Assembly: GCA_963719525.1 (NCBI GenBank) | Contig: CAVRCG010000004.1 | Coordinates: 186,001 to 250,000, forward strand | From: Bernardetia sp963719525 | Lineage (GTDB): Bacteria > Bacteroidota > Bacteroidia > Cytophagales > Bernardetiaceae | Direction of reading: 5' to 3' | DNA length: 64,000 nucleotides | Shown here: positions 19,251 to 28,745 of the stretch, piece by piece | Layout of the letters: every line of letters begins with the position of its first letter | Position numbering within the stretch: position 1 is the first letter of the stretch | Program-made: the position numbers and the translations under genes | Notes under the pieces: model-generated | The model's database searches: none | Seen by the model: only the letters and a program-made list of their open reading frames with translations | Told to the model about the DNA's origin: nothing

Positions 19251-22205
19251 ATGAAGAATAATTTCTCATCTACGTTTTCAACTTCTTTTTTTCTGTCTGT
19301 TCTGACATTATTTTTAATACTTGTTTCTTATTCCGATGCTTTTTCACAGCGCACTTGTCAGACTTCTGAAACAGAACATTATGTAGAAAATAAAGAAAAA
19401 ATAGCTGGTAGTGAAGCCTTTGAGAATAGAATACAAAAATATATTGTTCAAAGAAGAAAAGAGATAACAGAAAATTCATTACTTCATAAAATACAAAAAA
19501 CAGAATCTACTTACAAAATTCCTGTTATCGTTCATGTCGTTCATAATGGCGAACCAATAGGCGAAGGAAGTAATATTTCGGCTGCACAAATTTATGGACA
19601 AATTGAAGTTTTGAATGAAGATTTTAATTTTAATAATCCAGATAGAGATGAAACACTAAATATTTTTAAAGATGTTGCTGCTGATGTGAGTATTGAGTTT
19701 GTTCTTGCTACCGTTGATACAAATGGCATTCCACTTTCAGAACCTGGTATTGATCGAACAAAAGGTTGCATACAACAATGGAATGTGGCTACTTTTGATG
19801 ATTTTGCAAAACCCACAACAATCTGGAATCCAGAAAATTATTTTAATATTTGGGTAGCCAATCTTAGAAGAGGAGCGTATGGGTATGCACAGTTTCCAGT
19901 ACTTTCTGACTTAGATGGCATCAGAAATGAGAACAAAGCAGCTAATACAGATGGAGTAGTAATAAGTCATATTAATTTTGGATCGATAAAAAAAACACCT
20001 AATATTCCTCAACTTCTTGAAGGTGCGCCACTTAATTTGGGTCGAACGGTTACTCACGAAGTAGGTCATTTTTTCGGACTCCTTCATACGTGGGGCGAAG
20101 AGAGTTTGAGTTGTAGAAGTGATGATTTTTGTGAAGATACACCGAATACTTCTACTCGTCAGAGAGGTTGCAAACTGAACGAACCTGCGTGTGTGGAAGG
20201 GCAAATCGTGATGACACAAAATTTTATGGAATATACAGATGATGCCTGTATGACACTTTTTACAGAAGATCAAGCAGAACGTATGCGTGCTGTTTTGGCT
20301 ATTTCGCCTCGTCGAAAAGAACTTTTGATTTCTAGAGCTGCTCAACCCATAGCAAACCAGCTTTTTGCTATCTTTGAGACTTCTAAGAATACAGTTATTG
20401 CAGGTGGAAAAATAAAATTTATCAACAAGTCTTTGGTTACAGGAAATAAACAAATTGATAGCTATCAATGGATTCTTCAAGGTGCAACTCCTTCTTCTTC
20501 TACCGAACAAAATCCTACGGTTATCTATTCTCAACAAGGTAATTTTCTGGCTACTCTGAAAATTAGAGCTACCGACGGAACAGAAAAAACCAAAACTGTT
20601 TTGATAAAAGTAATAGATACTAATTTAATAGCTTTGAACGAAACATTATTAGATTTTGAAGATAGAAGTTTTACGAAAGAAGGATGGAGTACTGAAAGAA
20701 CAGATATAGCAAACTGGCGAATTCTTGGAGAAGGTGCTTATAATCAAAGTAATTTTTCAGTTTATGCTCCTAATAAAGAATACCGTTCTTGTGAAACTCA
20801 GCTTGCTTTTGTTTCTCCTTTTATACGAACGCCAACAAATCGGATTTTAGAAGTCAGTTTTGATGTAGCCTATACCTATGACGACAAACAGCTTTCTGAT
20901 TCGCTGGAAGTTTGTTACGCTACCGATGCAGGAGACAAATTTGTTACACTTTGGAAAAAGGGAGGAGAAGAACTCAAGACAGCTATCAACCAAACAGCTA
21001 CTTTTAGTCCTTTGCCTTCTCAATGGAAATCATACAAATTATATATAGAAGCAGAAAATGGAAGCCGTTTTGTTCAGGTAAAATTCAAAAATAGAGCAGC
21101 AAATAATAACAATTTGTATTTGGATAATTTAGGCGTTCGTCAGGTTACCAATCTTCAAGCTCCTATTGTAGATTTTGATGTTAATTATCCATTAATCTTG
21201 CTTTCTGAAAAAGCTCGTTTTTATTCCAAAACAGAATTTGGAGTTGATTTTAACTGGACAATTAATGGAAATACAGACCTACAGGCAAATGGAATTTCTC
21301 CTCAAATTACATTCTCTCAAGAAGGAGTTTATGACGTTACACTACAATCAACAAATACTTTAGGAACAAGAGAGCGAACCAAAACAGACGTTATTGAAGT
21401 AATTAGAGGAAAAAAAGTAACAAATATAAATCCTCAAAATCTGAAAAATGAAATCCTAAACAATAAACCTATAGCAGGACACGACGAGAAAAATACAATT
21501 AGTAAAGCTGAGTTTTTTGGTGATTTCGGATTTGCTAACAAAATACATGCTGTAGATATTTTCTTTGCCGATGCAGCCATTACTAATCTCAACGAAACAT
21601 TTGATGTTGTCATGTGGTCGGTAAATGCTGAGGGCAAACCTAACGAAGAATTGTACCGAAAAAGTGTTCCGTATGCGCTTATCAATAGAGATGTTTTTGA
21701 AAGAAGACAGTTTACACGAGTAGTTTTTGATGAAGTTCAGAACGCACCCACACAGTTTTTTATTAGCGTAGAATTGGAATATGAAAGTGGAAATACATTT
21801 TCCATTTTTACAGAAAAAAAACAAGACGGAAGAGGTTGGGAAAGAAAAGCAAACGGAACTTGGATTTCTTATTTAACTAATAGAGGTCAAAATTATTCAA
21901 ACGCTATTTCTGTTATTTTATCTCCTGACGGTATTTTGGCAGTTGAAGATGATAATTTGAATGATTTAGTAACTCTTTATCCAAATCCAAGCAAAGGAAA
22001 TTTTACCTTAGAAATGAAGAATTTGAGAGTAGAAAATATTCAAATATATAACGCTATTGGACAAGTTATTTATCAAAAAAATATACCAAATACATTTATT
22101 TCTAACTTTGATATTGACTTAAAAAATCCTTCAAACGGAATATATTTTATCAAAATTCAAACTCAAAAAGGAGTAATTACTCAAAAATTGATTGTAGAGA
22201 ATTAA
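19251..22205 (+). CDS. M43 family zinc metalloprotease with PKD-like repeats and T9SS sorting domain
   Basis: 984 residues from the ATG at 19251. An upstream ATG at 19185 would put a likely promoter inside the gene and spoil the signal peptide. Order: signal peptide ending AFSQ; M43 propeptide and catalytic domain with the zinc motif HEVGHFFGLLH (codons ~20055-20087) and the Met-turn region NFMEYTDDAC; a PKD-like domain (SYQWILQGATPSS...FLATLKI); a jelly-roll-like domain; a second PKD-like segment (FNWTINGN...EGVYDVTLQSTN); and a type A T9SS sorting domain at the end (VTLYPNPSKGNFTLEM ... QKLIVEN). It is therefore exported through the outer membrane by the same machinery GldJ supports. Cys-rich stretches around the active site suggest disulfides. 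Substrate unknown. Confidence 0.92.
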   Translation: MKNNFSSTFSTSFFLSVLTLFLILVSYSDAFSQRTCQTSETEHYVENKEKIAGSEAFENRIQKYIVQRRKEITENSLLHKIQKTESTYKIPVIVHVVHNGEPIGEGSNISAAQIYGQIEVLNEDFNFNNPDRDETLNIFKDVAADVSIEFVLATVDTNGIPLSEPGIDRTKGCIQQWNVATFDDFAKPTTIWNPENYFNIWVANLRRGAYGYAQFPVLSDLDGIRNENKAANTDGVVISHINFGSIKKTPNIPQLLEGAPLNLGRTVTHEVGHFFGLLHTWGEESLSCRSDDFCEDTPNTSTRQRGCKLNEPACVEGQIVMTQNFMEYTDDACMTLFTEDQAERMRAVLAISPRRKELLISRAAQPIANQLFAIFETSKNTVIAGGKIKFINKSLVTGNKQIDSYQWILQGATPSSSTEQNPTVIYSQQGNFLATLKIRATDGTEKTKTVLIKVIDTNLIALNETLLDFEDRSFTKEGWSTERTDIANWRILGEGAYNQSNFSVYAPNKEYRSCETQLAFVSPFIRTPTNRILEVSFDVAYTYDDKQLSDSLEVCYATDAGDKFVTLWKKGGEELKTAINQTATFSPLPSQWKSYKLYIEAENGSRFVQVKFKNRAANNNNLYLDNLGVRQVTNLQAPIVDFDVNYPLILLSEKARFYSKTEFGVDFNWTINGNTDLQANGISPQITFSQEGVYDVTLQSTNTLGTRERTKTDVIEVIRGKKVTNINPQNLKNEILNNKPIAGHDEKNTISKAEFFGDFGFANKIHAVDIFFADAAITNLNETFDVVMWSVNAEGKPNEELYRKSVPYALINRDVFERRQFTRVVFDEVQNAPTQFFISVELEYESGNTFSIFTEKKQDGRGWERKANGTWISYLTNRGQNYSNAISVILSPDGILAVEDDNLNDLVTLYPNPSKGNFTLEMKNLRVENIQIYNAIGQVIYQKNIPNTFISNFDIDLKNPSNGIYFIKIQTQKGVITQKLIVEN

Positions 22206-22368
22206 ATGTGCTTTAATTTTCTTGGTAGAAGAATCAACAATTTGTCAGAGGTAGATTTTTTAGAAATTTAATAAAATCATTATTTTTTGTTAAACAAGAA
22301 TAAATTTTGTTCATTTGTAATTATATCTATAGATTTAACAAATTACTCAAACTTACTACTATATTGCT

Positions 22369-22788
22369 ATGATGCCTTTTTATGAAAGCCCTGATAAAAC
22401 GATTACTTCTTTTGTTAATAATAAAGAGGAATATATTATTATAAAAATGGAGGGTGATATTGATGAAGAACAGTATAAAGAAGTTTTTTTGCTTCTTTTA
22501 GACCCAGAAAAAACACACGGCTACAACAAAGTTTTGTTTCTTCAAGAGAATGTAGGAAGCGTTTCTTCAAAATCAAGAGCTTGGTTGGTTTTGAAATTTA
22601 TGCCAATGCTACAAAAGCAATTAGGAGAAAATTTTGAAGTAGCTGTTGTAAAATCTAGTACTACTTTTCAAAGAATTGCAGCACAGGTACTTTTGCGTTC
22701 ATTGATGGCAATTAATAACAAATTCAAAATTGGTTATTTTGAAGACAGAACAACAGCTAAAGAATGGTTGAGTTCTAATAAAAAATAG
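22369..22788 (+). CDS. SpoIIAA-like (STAS-fold) protein
   Basis: 139 residues. The pattern of an N-terminal beta strand (YIIIKMEGDIDEEQYKE), a central YNKVLFLQENV strand with a following helix, and the C-terminal GYFEDRTTAKEWLS fits the SpoIIAA-like/DUF3478 family of small alpha/beta proteins. Those often have this exact type of FxxxxxAxxWL ending. There is no signal peptide. The function of the family is not firmly known. Two adjacent ATGs start the gene (22369 and 22372). Followed by a ~300-bp palindromic repeat. Confidence 0.6.
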   Translation: MMPFYESPDKTITSFVNNKEEYIIIKMEGDIDEEQYKEVFLLLLDPEKTHGYNKVLFLQENVGSVSSKSRAWLVLKFMPMLQKQLGENFEVAVVKSSTTFQRIAAQVLLRSLMAINNKFKIGYFEDRTTAKEWLSSNKK

Positions 22789-22828
22789 AGAAAATATTTT
22801 ATAAAATATTTTATTTCTATGATAAAGA

Positions 22829-23145
22829 TTATCACTATTAATTTAGTAATCTTCATTTTTCCATAGCGATAGGGTTTGCAAACCCTACTGTTTACCCACA
22901 TGTTTTTTGAAGGCAAAAAAACATTAGATGTTGAATGAAATTTCTGTATGTGTAGGGAAAAGGCACGCCTTTTCCTAGTCGGTCGTTGATATTTCAGTCG
23001 AAATTACACACTATGTTTAGGAAAAGGCGTGCCTTTTCCCTACTTTAATTCAAAATTTTAGTCCTTTTTTACCGAAAAACACACATTTTAGACTTGTGGG
23101 TAATCGATAGGGTTTGCAAACCTATCGCTATGGAAAAGTAAAAAT
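22829..23145. repeat. Large composite palindrome with twin GGAAAAGGC hairpins
   Basis: The outer arms TTTTCCATAGCGATAGGG...CAAACCCTA (from 22857) and ...GGTTTGCAAACCTATCG-CTATGGAAAA (to ~23138) are inverted copies. The centre carries two hairpins, GGAAAAGGC-AC-GCCTTTTCC (22956-22975) and GGAAAAGGC-GT-GCCTTTTCC (23020-23039), with complementary loops. The left flank has the TTATCACTATTAATTTAG end of the 801/3074 family. No plausible gene; an 85-codon ORF across it is ignored as repeat sequence. Confidence 0.7.
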
Positions 23146-23192
23146 GTTCTTTTCCGTTTTCGGTATCTCTACCGACGACAAACTCCATAAAA

Positions 23193-24092
23193 TCAAATTC
23201 GTATATAATTTTTATACTCTCCAATTCTCCAACCTGTTAATTTTTCTACCCACGTCAAGAAACGAACACGAAGTGTATAATTTTTCTTCGAAATATCGTG
23301 TTCAAAATCCCAGTTCATATTTTTTATTCGTTCCTGCACTACTTTTGGATGTGTGCCTTCAAACTTTTTGAGTGAGTCTATTCCAGCATAATCAAAGGTT
23401 TCTAGTTGTCCGAATTTATCATTTACCCACGCTTCACTTTTCCACAATTTATTAAAATGTTTTTGTTTGGCAAGTTGTTTTTGAGGAGGACGAACCCAAC
23501 CATAATGATACACAAAAGCATCTATATGTTTTACTTTCAATATTTTGTTTGGCTTTTTCCTAAATCCTTGTGCATCTCTAAAAGCAAAAATATCTTCTCT
23601 CGCTTTCACTATTCGTATTTCTCTTCTGTACCATTTTCTAGAATCGCCAACATAATCATAAGAACCGTAAAAATGAAGGTAATTGAGTAAAAGACCGTCT
23701 ACTTTTGGATTATCCTTATAATTTTTCATTTCCTTTTTTATAATATCAAGGTATTTTTCGTGGATTACTTCATCACCTTGAATATAAAAAGCCCAGTCTG
23801 TTTTTTGATTACTTTCTTTGTCGTTTTCCAAAATTTGTGCAAATGCTTTATCGGTCTCTACGGCTAATACTCGCCCACCTTCACGCAACGAATTGTCCCA
23901 TACGCTATGATAAATTTTTACTTTGTTTGATTTTTTAGCTAAATCTTGAATTAGTTCTAAGGTAGAATCTTCCGAATTTCCGACCATAATTACAAATTCT
24001 TGGCAGAGAGGTAATACTGATTGAATTGCTTCTACAATAGGATAATCTAAAATAACAGCGTTTTTGATAAAACTAAATCCGACTACTTTCAT
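23193..24092 (-). CDS. Family 2-like glycosyltransferase
   Basis: 299 residues from the ATG at 24092; a TTG 12 codons upstream is possible but less likely. The start MKVVGFSFIKNAVILDYPI, a strand-helix pattern, and EFVIMVGNSEDSTLELI match the nucleotide-sugar half of GT-A enzymes. A DWAFYIQGDEVIHE segment occupies the place of the DxD metal site. A region rich in aromatic residues (YGWVRPPQKQLAKQKHF) follows. Cytosolic face, with no membrane spans. The acceptor is probably a surface glycan or lipid. It lies directly downstream of the lepB locus on the same strand with an 83-base gap, so co-transcription is possible. Confidence 0.8.
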   Translation of the reverse strand: MKVVGFSFIKNAVILDYPIVEAIQSVLPLCQEFVIMVGNSEDSTLELIQDLAKKSNKVKIYHSVWDNSLREGGRVLAVETDKAFAQILENDKESNQKTDWAFYIQGDEVIHEKYLDIIKKEMKNYKDNPKVDGLLLNYLHFYGSYDYVGDSRKWYRREIRIVKAREDIFAFRDAQGFRKKPNKILKVKHIDAFVYHYGWVRPPQKQLAKQKHFNKLWKSEAWVNDKFGQLETFDYAGIDSLKKFEGTHPKVVQERIKNMNWDFEHDISKKNYTLRVRFLTWVEKLTGWRIGEYKNYIRI

Positions 24093-24175
24093 TTTTTTGT
24101 TTTTTATGTATTCAAACAGATTATTCAAACAAATTAAATGAAAATTTTGATATGAAAAAAATGCTTATTTTTATA

Positions 24176-25355
24176 TCAATCTACCCATTTAAAAAAACGC
24201 TCCCAACGCACTCTAGCCCAATCTTTTATTCCGTCTGCTGGCGTTTGGGAATGATAAATAACTAAAGGAGTTCCGATGAGATGGTCTTCTGGAACAAGTC
24301 CCCACATACGAGAATCAGACGAATTATGGCGATTATCTCCCAAGACAAAATAATAATTCTGTTTGAAAACATAATTTTTAATTACTTTTCCATTAATTAC
24401 TAATTGGTTATCTACTATTTCTACATTTGTATTGTACTCATAATTTTTGATAACATTTTCGTACAAAAGTAGTGTTCCTTCGTGCATAGCAATTGTATCT
24501 CCTTTTTTAGGAATGTAATACGAACCAAAATAATCTCTATTCCAGCCCAATTTTTTGCTATTTTCAGTCATTGAATTATCCGAAATATCGTTTTGTTCGA
24601 AAAACTTAGGTGTAATTTCGTCTATTCTCAAATCTTGTCTTAGCTGATTAGCTATTTTTGGCGTAGTATAAAGCAAGTACGTTTTTACTTTTGGTGTTTG
24701 GCTAATTACCTTCTTCTACCTTTCTGTTTCTACCTTTTTTCTTTTTGATAGTTCTTGATTTTTTTATACGTTTTACTTCTTTGCTTTCGGTTTCAATTTC
24801 TTTCCACGTCTGTACATCGGTGTAATGAAACAGATTTTCAGGTTTTTCACTTGTCTTTACGATATAGCTAAGCTGCATATCAGAAGGATTGGGTTGCCAT
24901 TCTGCATTCCTAAAAACATCTTGACTAATAATTTGAATTCTGTCTCCTGCTACTCCTACACAGCGTTTGATATAGCATGTTTTGTCTTCTATTTTTTTTG
25001 CACTATCCAATGGATAATAAAAAATGATTACTTCATTGGGTTTTACTTCTCTCATTTTGGGCAATCTATTTGGTAAAAAGCTAATAAAATCAAAACCAAA
25101 ACCTGCTTTTTTAGAACCTATATGTTGTTTTTTGTGTGGAATAGTTGCGCCAAAGGGAAGTTTGTTACAAATTATTTTATCTCCACGCAAAAGCGAACCT
25201 TCCATTGAAGAGGTAGGAATGATAAAATACTCTAAAGCAATTTGTTTTAAAGCAAATAAAGAAACACAAATGAAAAATAGAAAATAAAGACGAAACCACC
25301 ATTTTTTGGATTTTGATTTAAACTTTCTAACTCTTTCAATTCTTCTAGTTTTCAT
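24176..25355 (-). CDS. lepB: Signal peptidase I, frameshifted
   Basis: Two reading frames together make one LepB. The first (25355 to ~24710) has a membrane anchor at residues 20-40, the catalytic Ser in IIPTSSMEG (Ser50) and the Lys in CYIKRCVGVAGD (Lys130). The second (open from ~24715, ending at 24176) has the box E motif GDNRHNSSDSRMWGLV. The frame changes near 24705-24740 in a Lys/Arg-rich low-complexity stretch, and the second frame reads KVISQTPKVKTYLLYTTPKIA upstream of its nominal start, so nothing large is missing. The enzyme cleaves signal peptides at the periplasmic face of the inner membrane. It is normally essential, which favours a sequencing error over a true break, unless a second copy exists. 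Confidence 0.85.
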
Positions 25356-25741
25356 GGTAATTTTTATAAGTATAAGTAAGCAGTTATTATAATCGGAAAT
25401 AGGATTTTTTATTTTATCAAAAACAGTATTGAATTTTTATTGATCAAAACAATGAAATTTATTTTTTATTCAATAGTATTAACACTTAACTAATTGCACA
25501 AAACACGCCATAAATTATCCGAAAATAGATAGAATTTGATTTTTATTGACTTTTTATAGAATAAATCAAATTTTTTCAAAATAATAAACTGAATAATACT
25601 AATTATACGAAATTTTATTTTGTAATGTTGTTGCTTTAAAGTAAGTTTTTCGTAACTAACAAAATTATTTGTATCTTAATCTAGGTTAATTATTTATCCT
25701 ACCAAAAATTACCAAATTTACTTTTAAAATCTGTTTCAAAA
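25356..25741. other. AT-rich divergent spacer
   Basis: 386 bases between lepB and the TPR gene with no gene or clear repeat. It should hold promoters for both directions. TTATTTGTATC at about 25667-25677 resembles the -7 region but is not convincing. Confidence 0.35.
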
Positions 25742-27617
25742 ATGTCTAAAACCAAAATTCTTGTTCTCGTTTTCTCTGTTCTTCTTCTACTTGGAGGAAG
25801 TGTTTATGGATACGAATATTTTACCAACAAAAGTTCCATTGACAAAGCTGATGTTCTTTATAAGGAAGGAAAATTTGAGGAAGCTCTTCCTTTTTACAAA
25901 GAAGCAAACAAAGGATTTTTCGGAACACACAACGTTCAACTCTTATATAGGAAAATACGACATAGAGAGAATAAAAAAAGACGTTCTGCCAACCTTAGAA
26001 CGAGCCAAAAAAGCATTAAAACACAGTAATACAGATTCACTATTAGTAGCCTACAACTATCTAAAAATTATAGATACAAAAAATGGATATTACAGAATCA
26101 ATCCTGTTTCTATAGATAAAGAAATTAAGAAAAATCAAAAACTAGCAAAAGACAAGTTGCTTTTATTAGCCAAAAAATCTGAAAGTCAAAGTCCAGCAGA
26201 AGCCATTAAATTATATTCTGCTTTTACCTATCTTGAAGAGGAATACAAAAATGCACAGACCAAAATAAAAGCACTTTACAAGTCTGCTTTCCTTCAAAAG
26301 TACAACGAAAAAGAATATGCAGTAGCACTTCCTTTTTATAATAAAATGGAACTTGCAGACAAAATAAGATACAAAGACGAGCTAAAAGAACCATTCAGTC
26401 ATAGCAGTTTGGAAGTAGCCAAAAAGTATAAAATGTATGCTTTAGGTACTTATATGGATGGAGAAATGCAAGACTTGGAAAATGTAACAAAATTATTATT
26501 ACAAGTAGATTCGACGAGTAGTTATGCAGCCGAAGCCAAAACAGAACTTGAAAATCTCAATCAAGAAGTAGCCTTCAAAATGGGAGAAGAAGAATATAAA
26601 GCTGAAAATTTAGACGAAGCACTTCACTTTTTTGCTCAAATTCCTCCAAATTCAGTTCATTATACAGATGCAAATCAAAATATAAAAGAAATTTCTCAAA
26701 AATTAGAAAAAGAACATAATGCTTCTTATCTAACTAAAAAACGTTCGGAAGCCTACACAGAAATTAGAAAGCAACTTTCTCCCTACTTAAAAAACACTTC
26801 TTCGTATTCTGTTATTTTAGCAGATTCAAAACAGGTAGATAAGAAATTTCAATATACCATTGTCTATCAAAATGGAAGTACACCAACAACCAAAAACACA
26901 GAGTTTTTAAAGGTAAGTGATAGTACTTTTGACTTTTTTTTAGATGATGTTGGAATGGAAATTCTGTCAAACAAAGGGCAGCAAATAACGCAAGCAGGGT
27001 ATAGTAATTATGTAGGAAATTCTCAATATGGAAGTTGGAGAGAAAATGAGGAAGGTTCTTTTTGGGAGTTTTATGGAAAATATGCACTTTTGAGTACCGT
27101 TCTTAATTCAAATTGAATTTATAGAAGTGATTATAACACCTACAATCGGTATTACAGAACTTCTAGTCGTCCTTATTATGGAAGTGTTTATGTTCCCTTG
27201 AAATCCGCAGTCAAACAAACACCTCGTTTTGAGCAAACGGTAGCCAATCGTTCTCAAAAAAGTTTCTTTTATTCAAAATCTGCGCCTTCACGTTCTTCTA
27301 CCAAAACGACAAGTACAGCAAGTAATAAAAGCTGGTATTATGGTAGAAAACCAGTAACCAGAAGTAGTTATACAAGTACCTCAACAGCTTCAAATCGTAG
27401 TAATTATGGTCGCTCCTCAACGGCTTCATCAAGAAATAAAGGGTATTCAAGTAGTAGCTCATCTAGTGCATCAAGTTCTAGAAGTTCTGGTTCTTCAAGT
27501 GGTTATCGTTCTTCTTCTTCTTCTGGTAGCTCGTCTAGCTCGTCTAGCTCTTCTCGCACTTCTCGTTCTAGTTCGTCGTCTTCTCGTTCTCGTTCTTCCT
27601 CTGGTGGTGGGAAATAA
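25742..27617 (+). pseudogene. TPR-like membrane-anchored protein with Ser-rich tail, broken twice
   Basis: Three pieces in order. 25742 to ~25945: an N-terminal membrane span (LVLVFSVLLLLGGSVYGYEYF) and a TPR-like start (KADVLYKEGKFEEALPFYKEA). Next a frame change near 25945-25955 into IGKYDIERIKKDVLPTLERAK, continuing to 27113. Then an in-frame TGA (27114-27116) followed without a frame change by YRSDYNTYNRYYRTSSRPYYG and a tail of over 100 residues made mostly of Ser, Arg, Thr and Gly, ending at 27617. The Ser-rich end and the Tyr/Arg-rich YYGSVYVP segment look like one continuous protein. Function unknown; it is probably anchored in the inner membrane facing the periplasm. Confidence 0.6.
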
Positions 27618-27736
27618 CAGTAATGAAAATTTTATTTTTCACCTCCCAAAAACATAAGTAAAAAGTTTAGCGTTTATATTCTTAACAGCCCTAAGGGTCT
27701 GTTGTATTCACTAAACACAATTTTATTTAGACAATT

Positions 27737-28537
27737 ATGAGAAAATTAAAATCAATTTTTATTCTACCTTTTTTATTTGGTACACTTCTTTTTTTGGGTG
27801 CTTGTGATAAAGACGGCAACATTAATGTTTTTTCTATCGAAGAAGATCTCAAAATAGGTCAGCAGGTAGCAGCCGAATTAGAAGCCGATTCTTCGGTTGT
27901 TATTCTTAGCGAACAGGATTACGATACGGCTTATATGTTTATTAGAGCCATAACGGACAGAGTTTTAGCTTCAAATGATATTCGTTATCGCACAGAATTT
28001 CCTTGGCAGGTCAAAATCATTAGGGATGATAACACATTAAACGCATTCTGCGCTCCAGGAGGGTATATTTATGTTTATACAGGGCTTATAAAATATTTGG
28101 ACACAGAAGATCAACTCGCTGGTGTAATGGGACACGAAATTGCACACGCCGACAAACGCCATGTAACCGATAATATGACAAAAGAGTATGGATATACCAC
28201 GCTTTTAGGAATATTTTTCGGAGAAGATCAAGGCGCACTTGCAGGCATTGCAAAGGGATTAGTCAATCTTAGTTATAGCCGAAAAGCAGAACGAGAAGCC
28301 GATGATTTTTCAGTAAAATATCTTTGTGATACAGAGTACCAAGCCAACGGAGCAGCAGGATTCTTTCAAAAAATTATTAATGAAGGGCAAAGTAGTGCGC
28401 CACCCGAGTTTCTGAGTACACACCCAAATCCAGATAATAGAGTAGAAGCAATCAATAATAAAGCGAGAGAAGAGGGGTGTAGTATTAGTCCAAGTGGAAA
28501 TGATTATTCAGCTTTTAAAGCTTCACTTCCTAGGTAA
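27737..28537 (+). CDS. M48 family metalloprotease, lipoprotein
   Basis: 266 residues with a lipoprotein signal (LLFLGACDKDG; Cys23 predicted to be acylated). The zinc motif HEIAHADKRH (codons 28133-28147 for HEIAH) and the third ligand Glu in SRKAEREADDF are present. The FCAPGGYIYVYTGLI strand precedes the active site as in BepA/LoiP proteins. These act at the periplasmic side of the inner or outer membrane on misfolded outer-membrane proteins. The C-terminal LSTHPNPDNRVEAI is typical of the family. Single gene with its own terminator. Confidence 0.9.
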   Translation: MRKLKSIFILPFLFGTLLFLGACDKDGNINVFSIEEDLKIGQQVAAELEADSSVVILSEQDYDTAYMFIRAITDRVLASNDIRYRTEFPWQVKIIRDDNTLNAFCAPGGYIYVYTGLIKYLDTEDQLAGVMGHEIAHADKRHVTDNMTKEYGYTTLLGIFFGEDQGALAGIAKGLVNLSYSRKAEREADDFSVKYLCDTEYQANGAAGFFQKIINEGQSSAPPEFLSTHPNPDNRVEAINNKAREEGCSISPSGNDYSAFKASLPR

Positions 28538-28588
28538 ATAAATTATCTTATTGGTAAGGACATCAACAATCGCAAGAAAACCAAAATT

Positions 28589-28623
28589 AAATCCTTATTT
28601 CTTCATTGAAATAGGGTTTTTTT
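28589..28623 (+). terminator. Terminator after the M48 gene
   Basis: AAATCCTTATTTC and GAAATAGGGTTT form a stem with one bulge, followed by a T-run, about 50 bases after the stop codon. Confidence 0.65.
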
Positions 28624-28745
28624 GTCAGAAAACGAATAGAAAAGTATCTTTTATCTTCTGTATTCTCTCTAACTCTGTGTTCGAAGAATGTATTTGTGTT
28701 GATCTGTATTCAAAATCCTACAAATCCTTTACGGTATTTCTGTAT

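Noticed and set aside
19911..20537. 208-residue ORF on the minus strand
   Set aside because: Antisense to the M43 protease catalytic domain; no recognisable domain.
23114..23371. 85-residue plus-strand ORF
   Set aside because: Starts inside a palindromic repeat and overlaps the GT2 gene in antisense.
27114..27116. Selenocysteine TGA
   Set aside because: No SECIS-like hairpin directly after it and no Cys-containing homologous motif; Trp or nonsense is more likely.
27406..27657. 83-residue Val/Leu-rich ORF
   Set aside because: Alternate frame of Ser codon repeats; low complexity.
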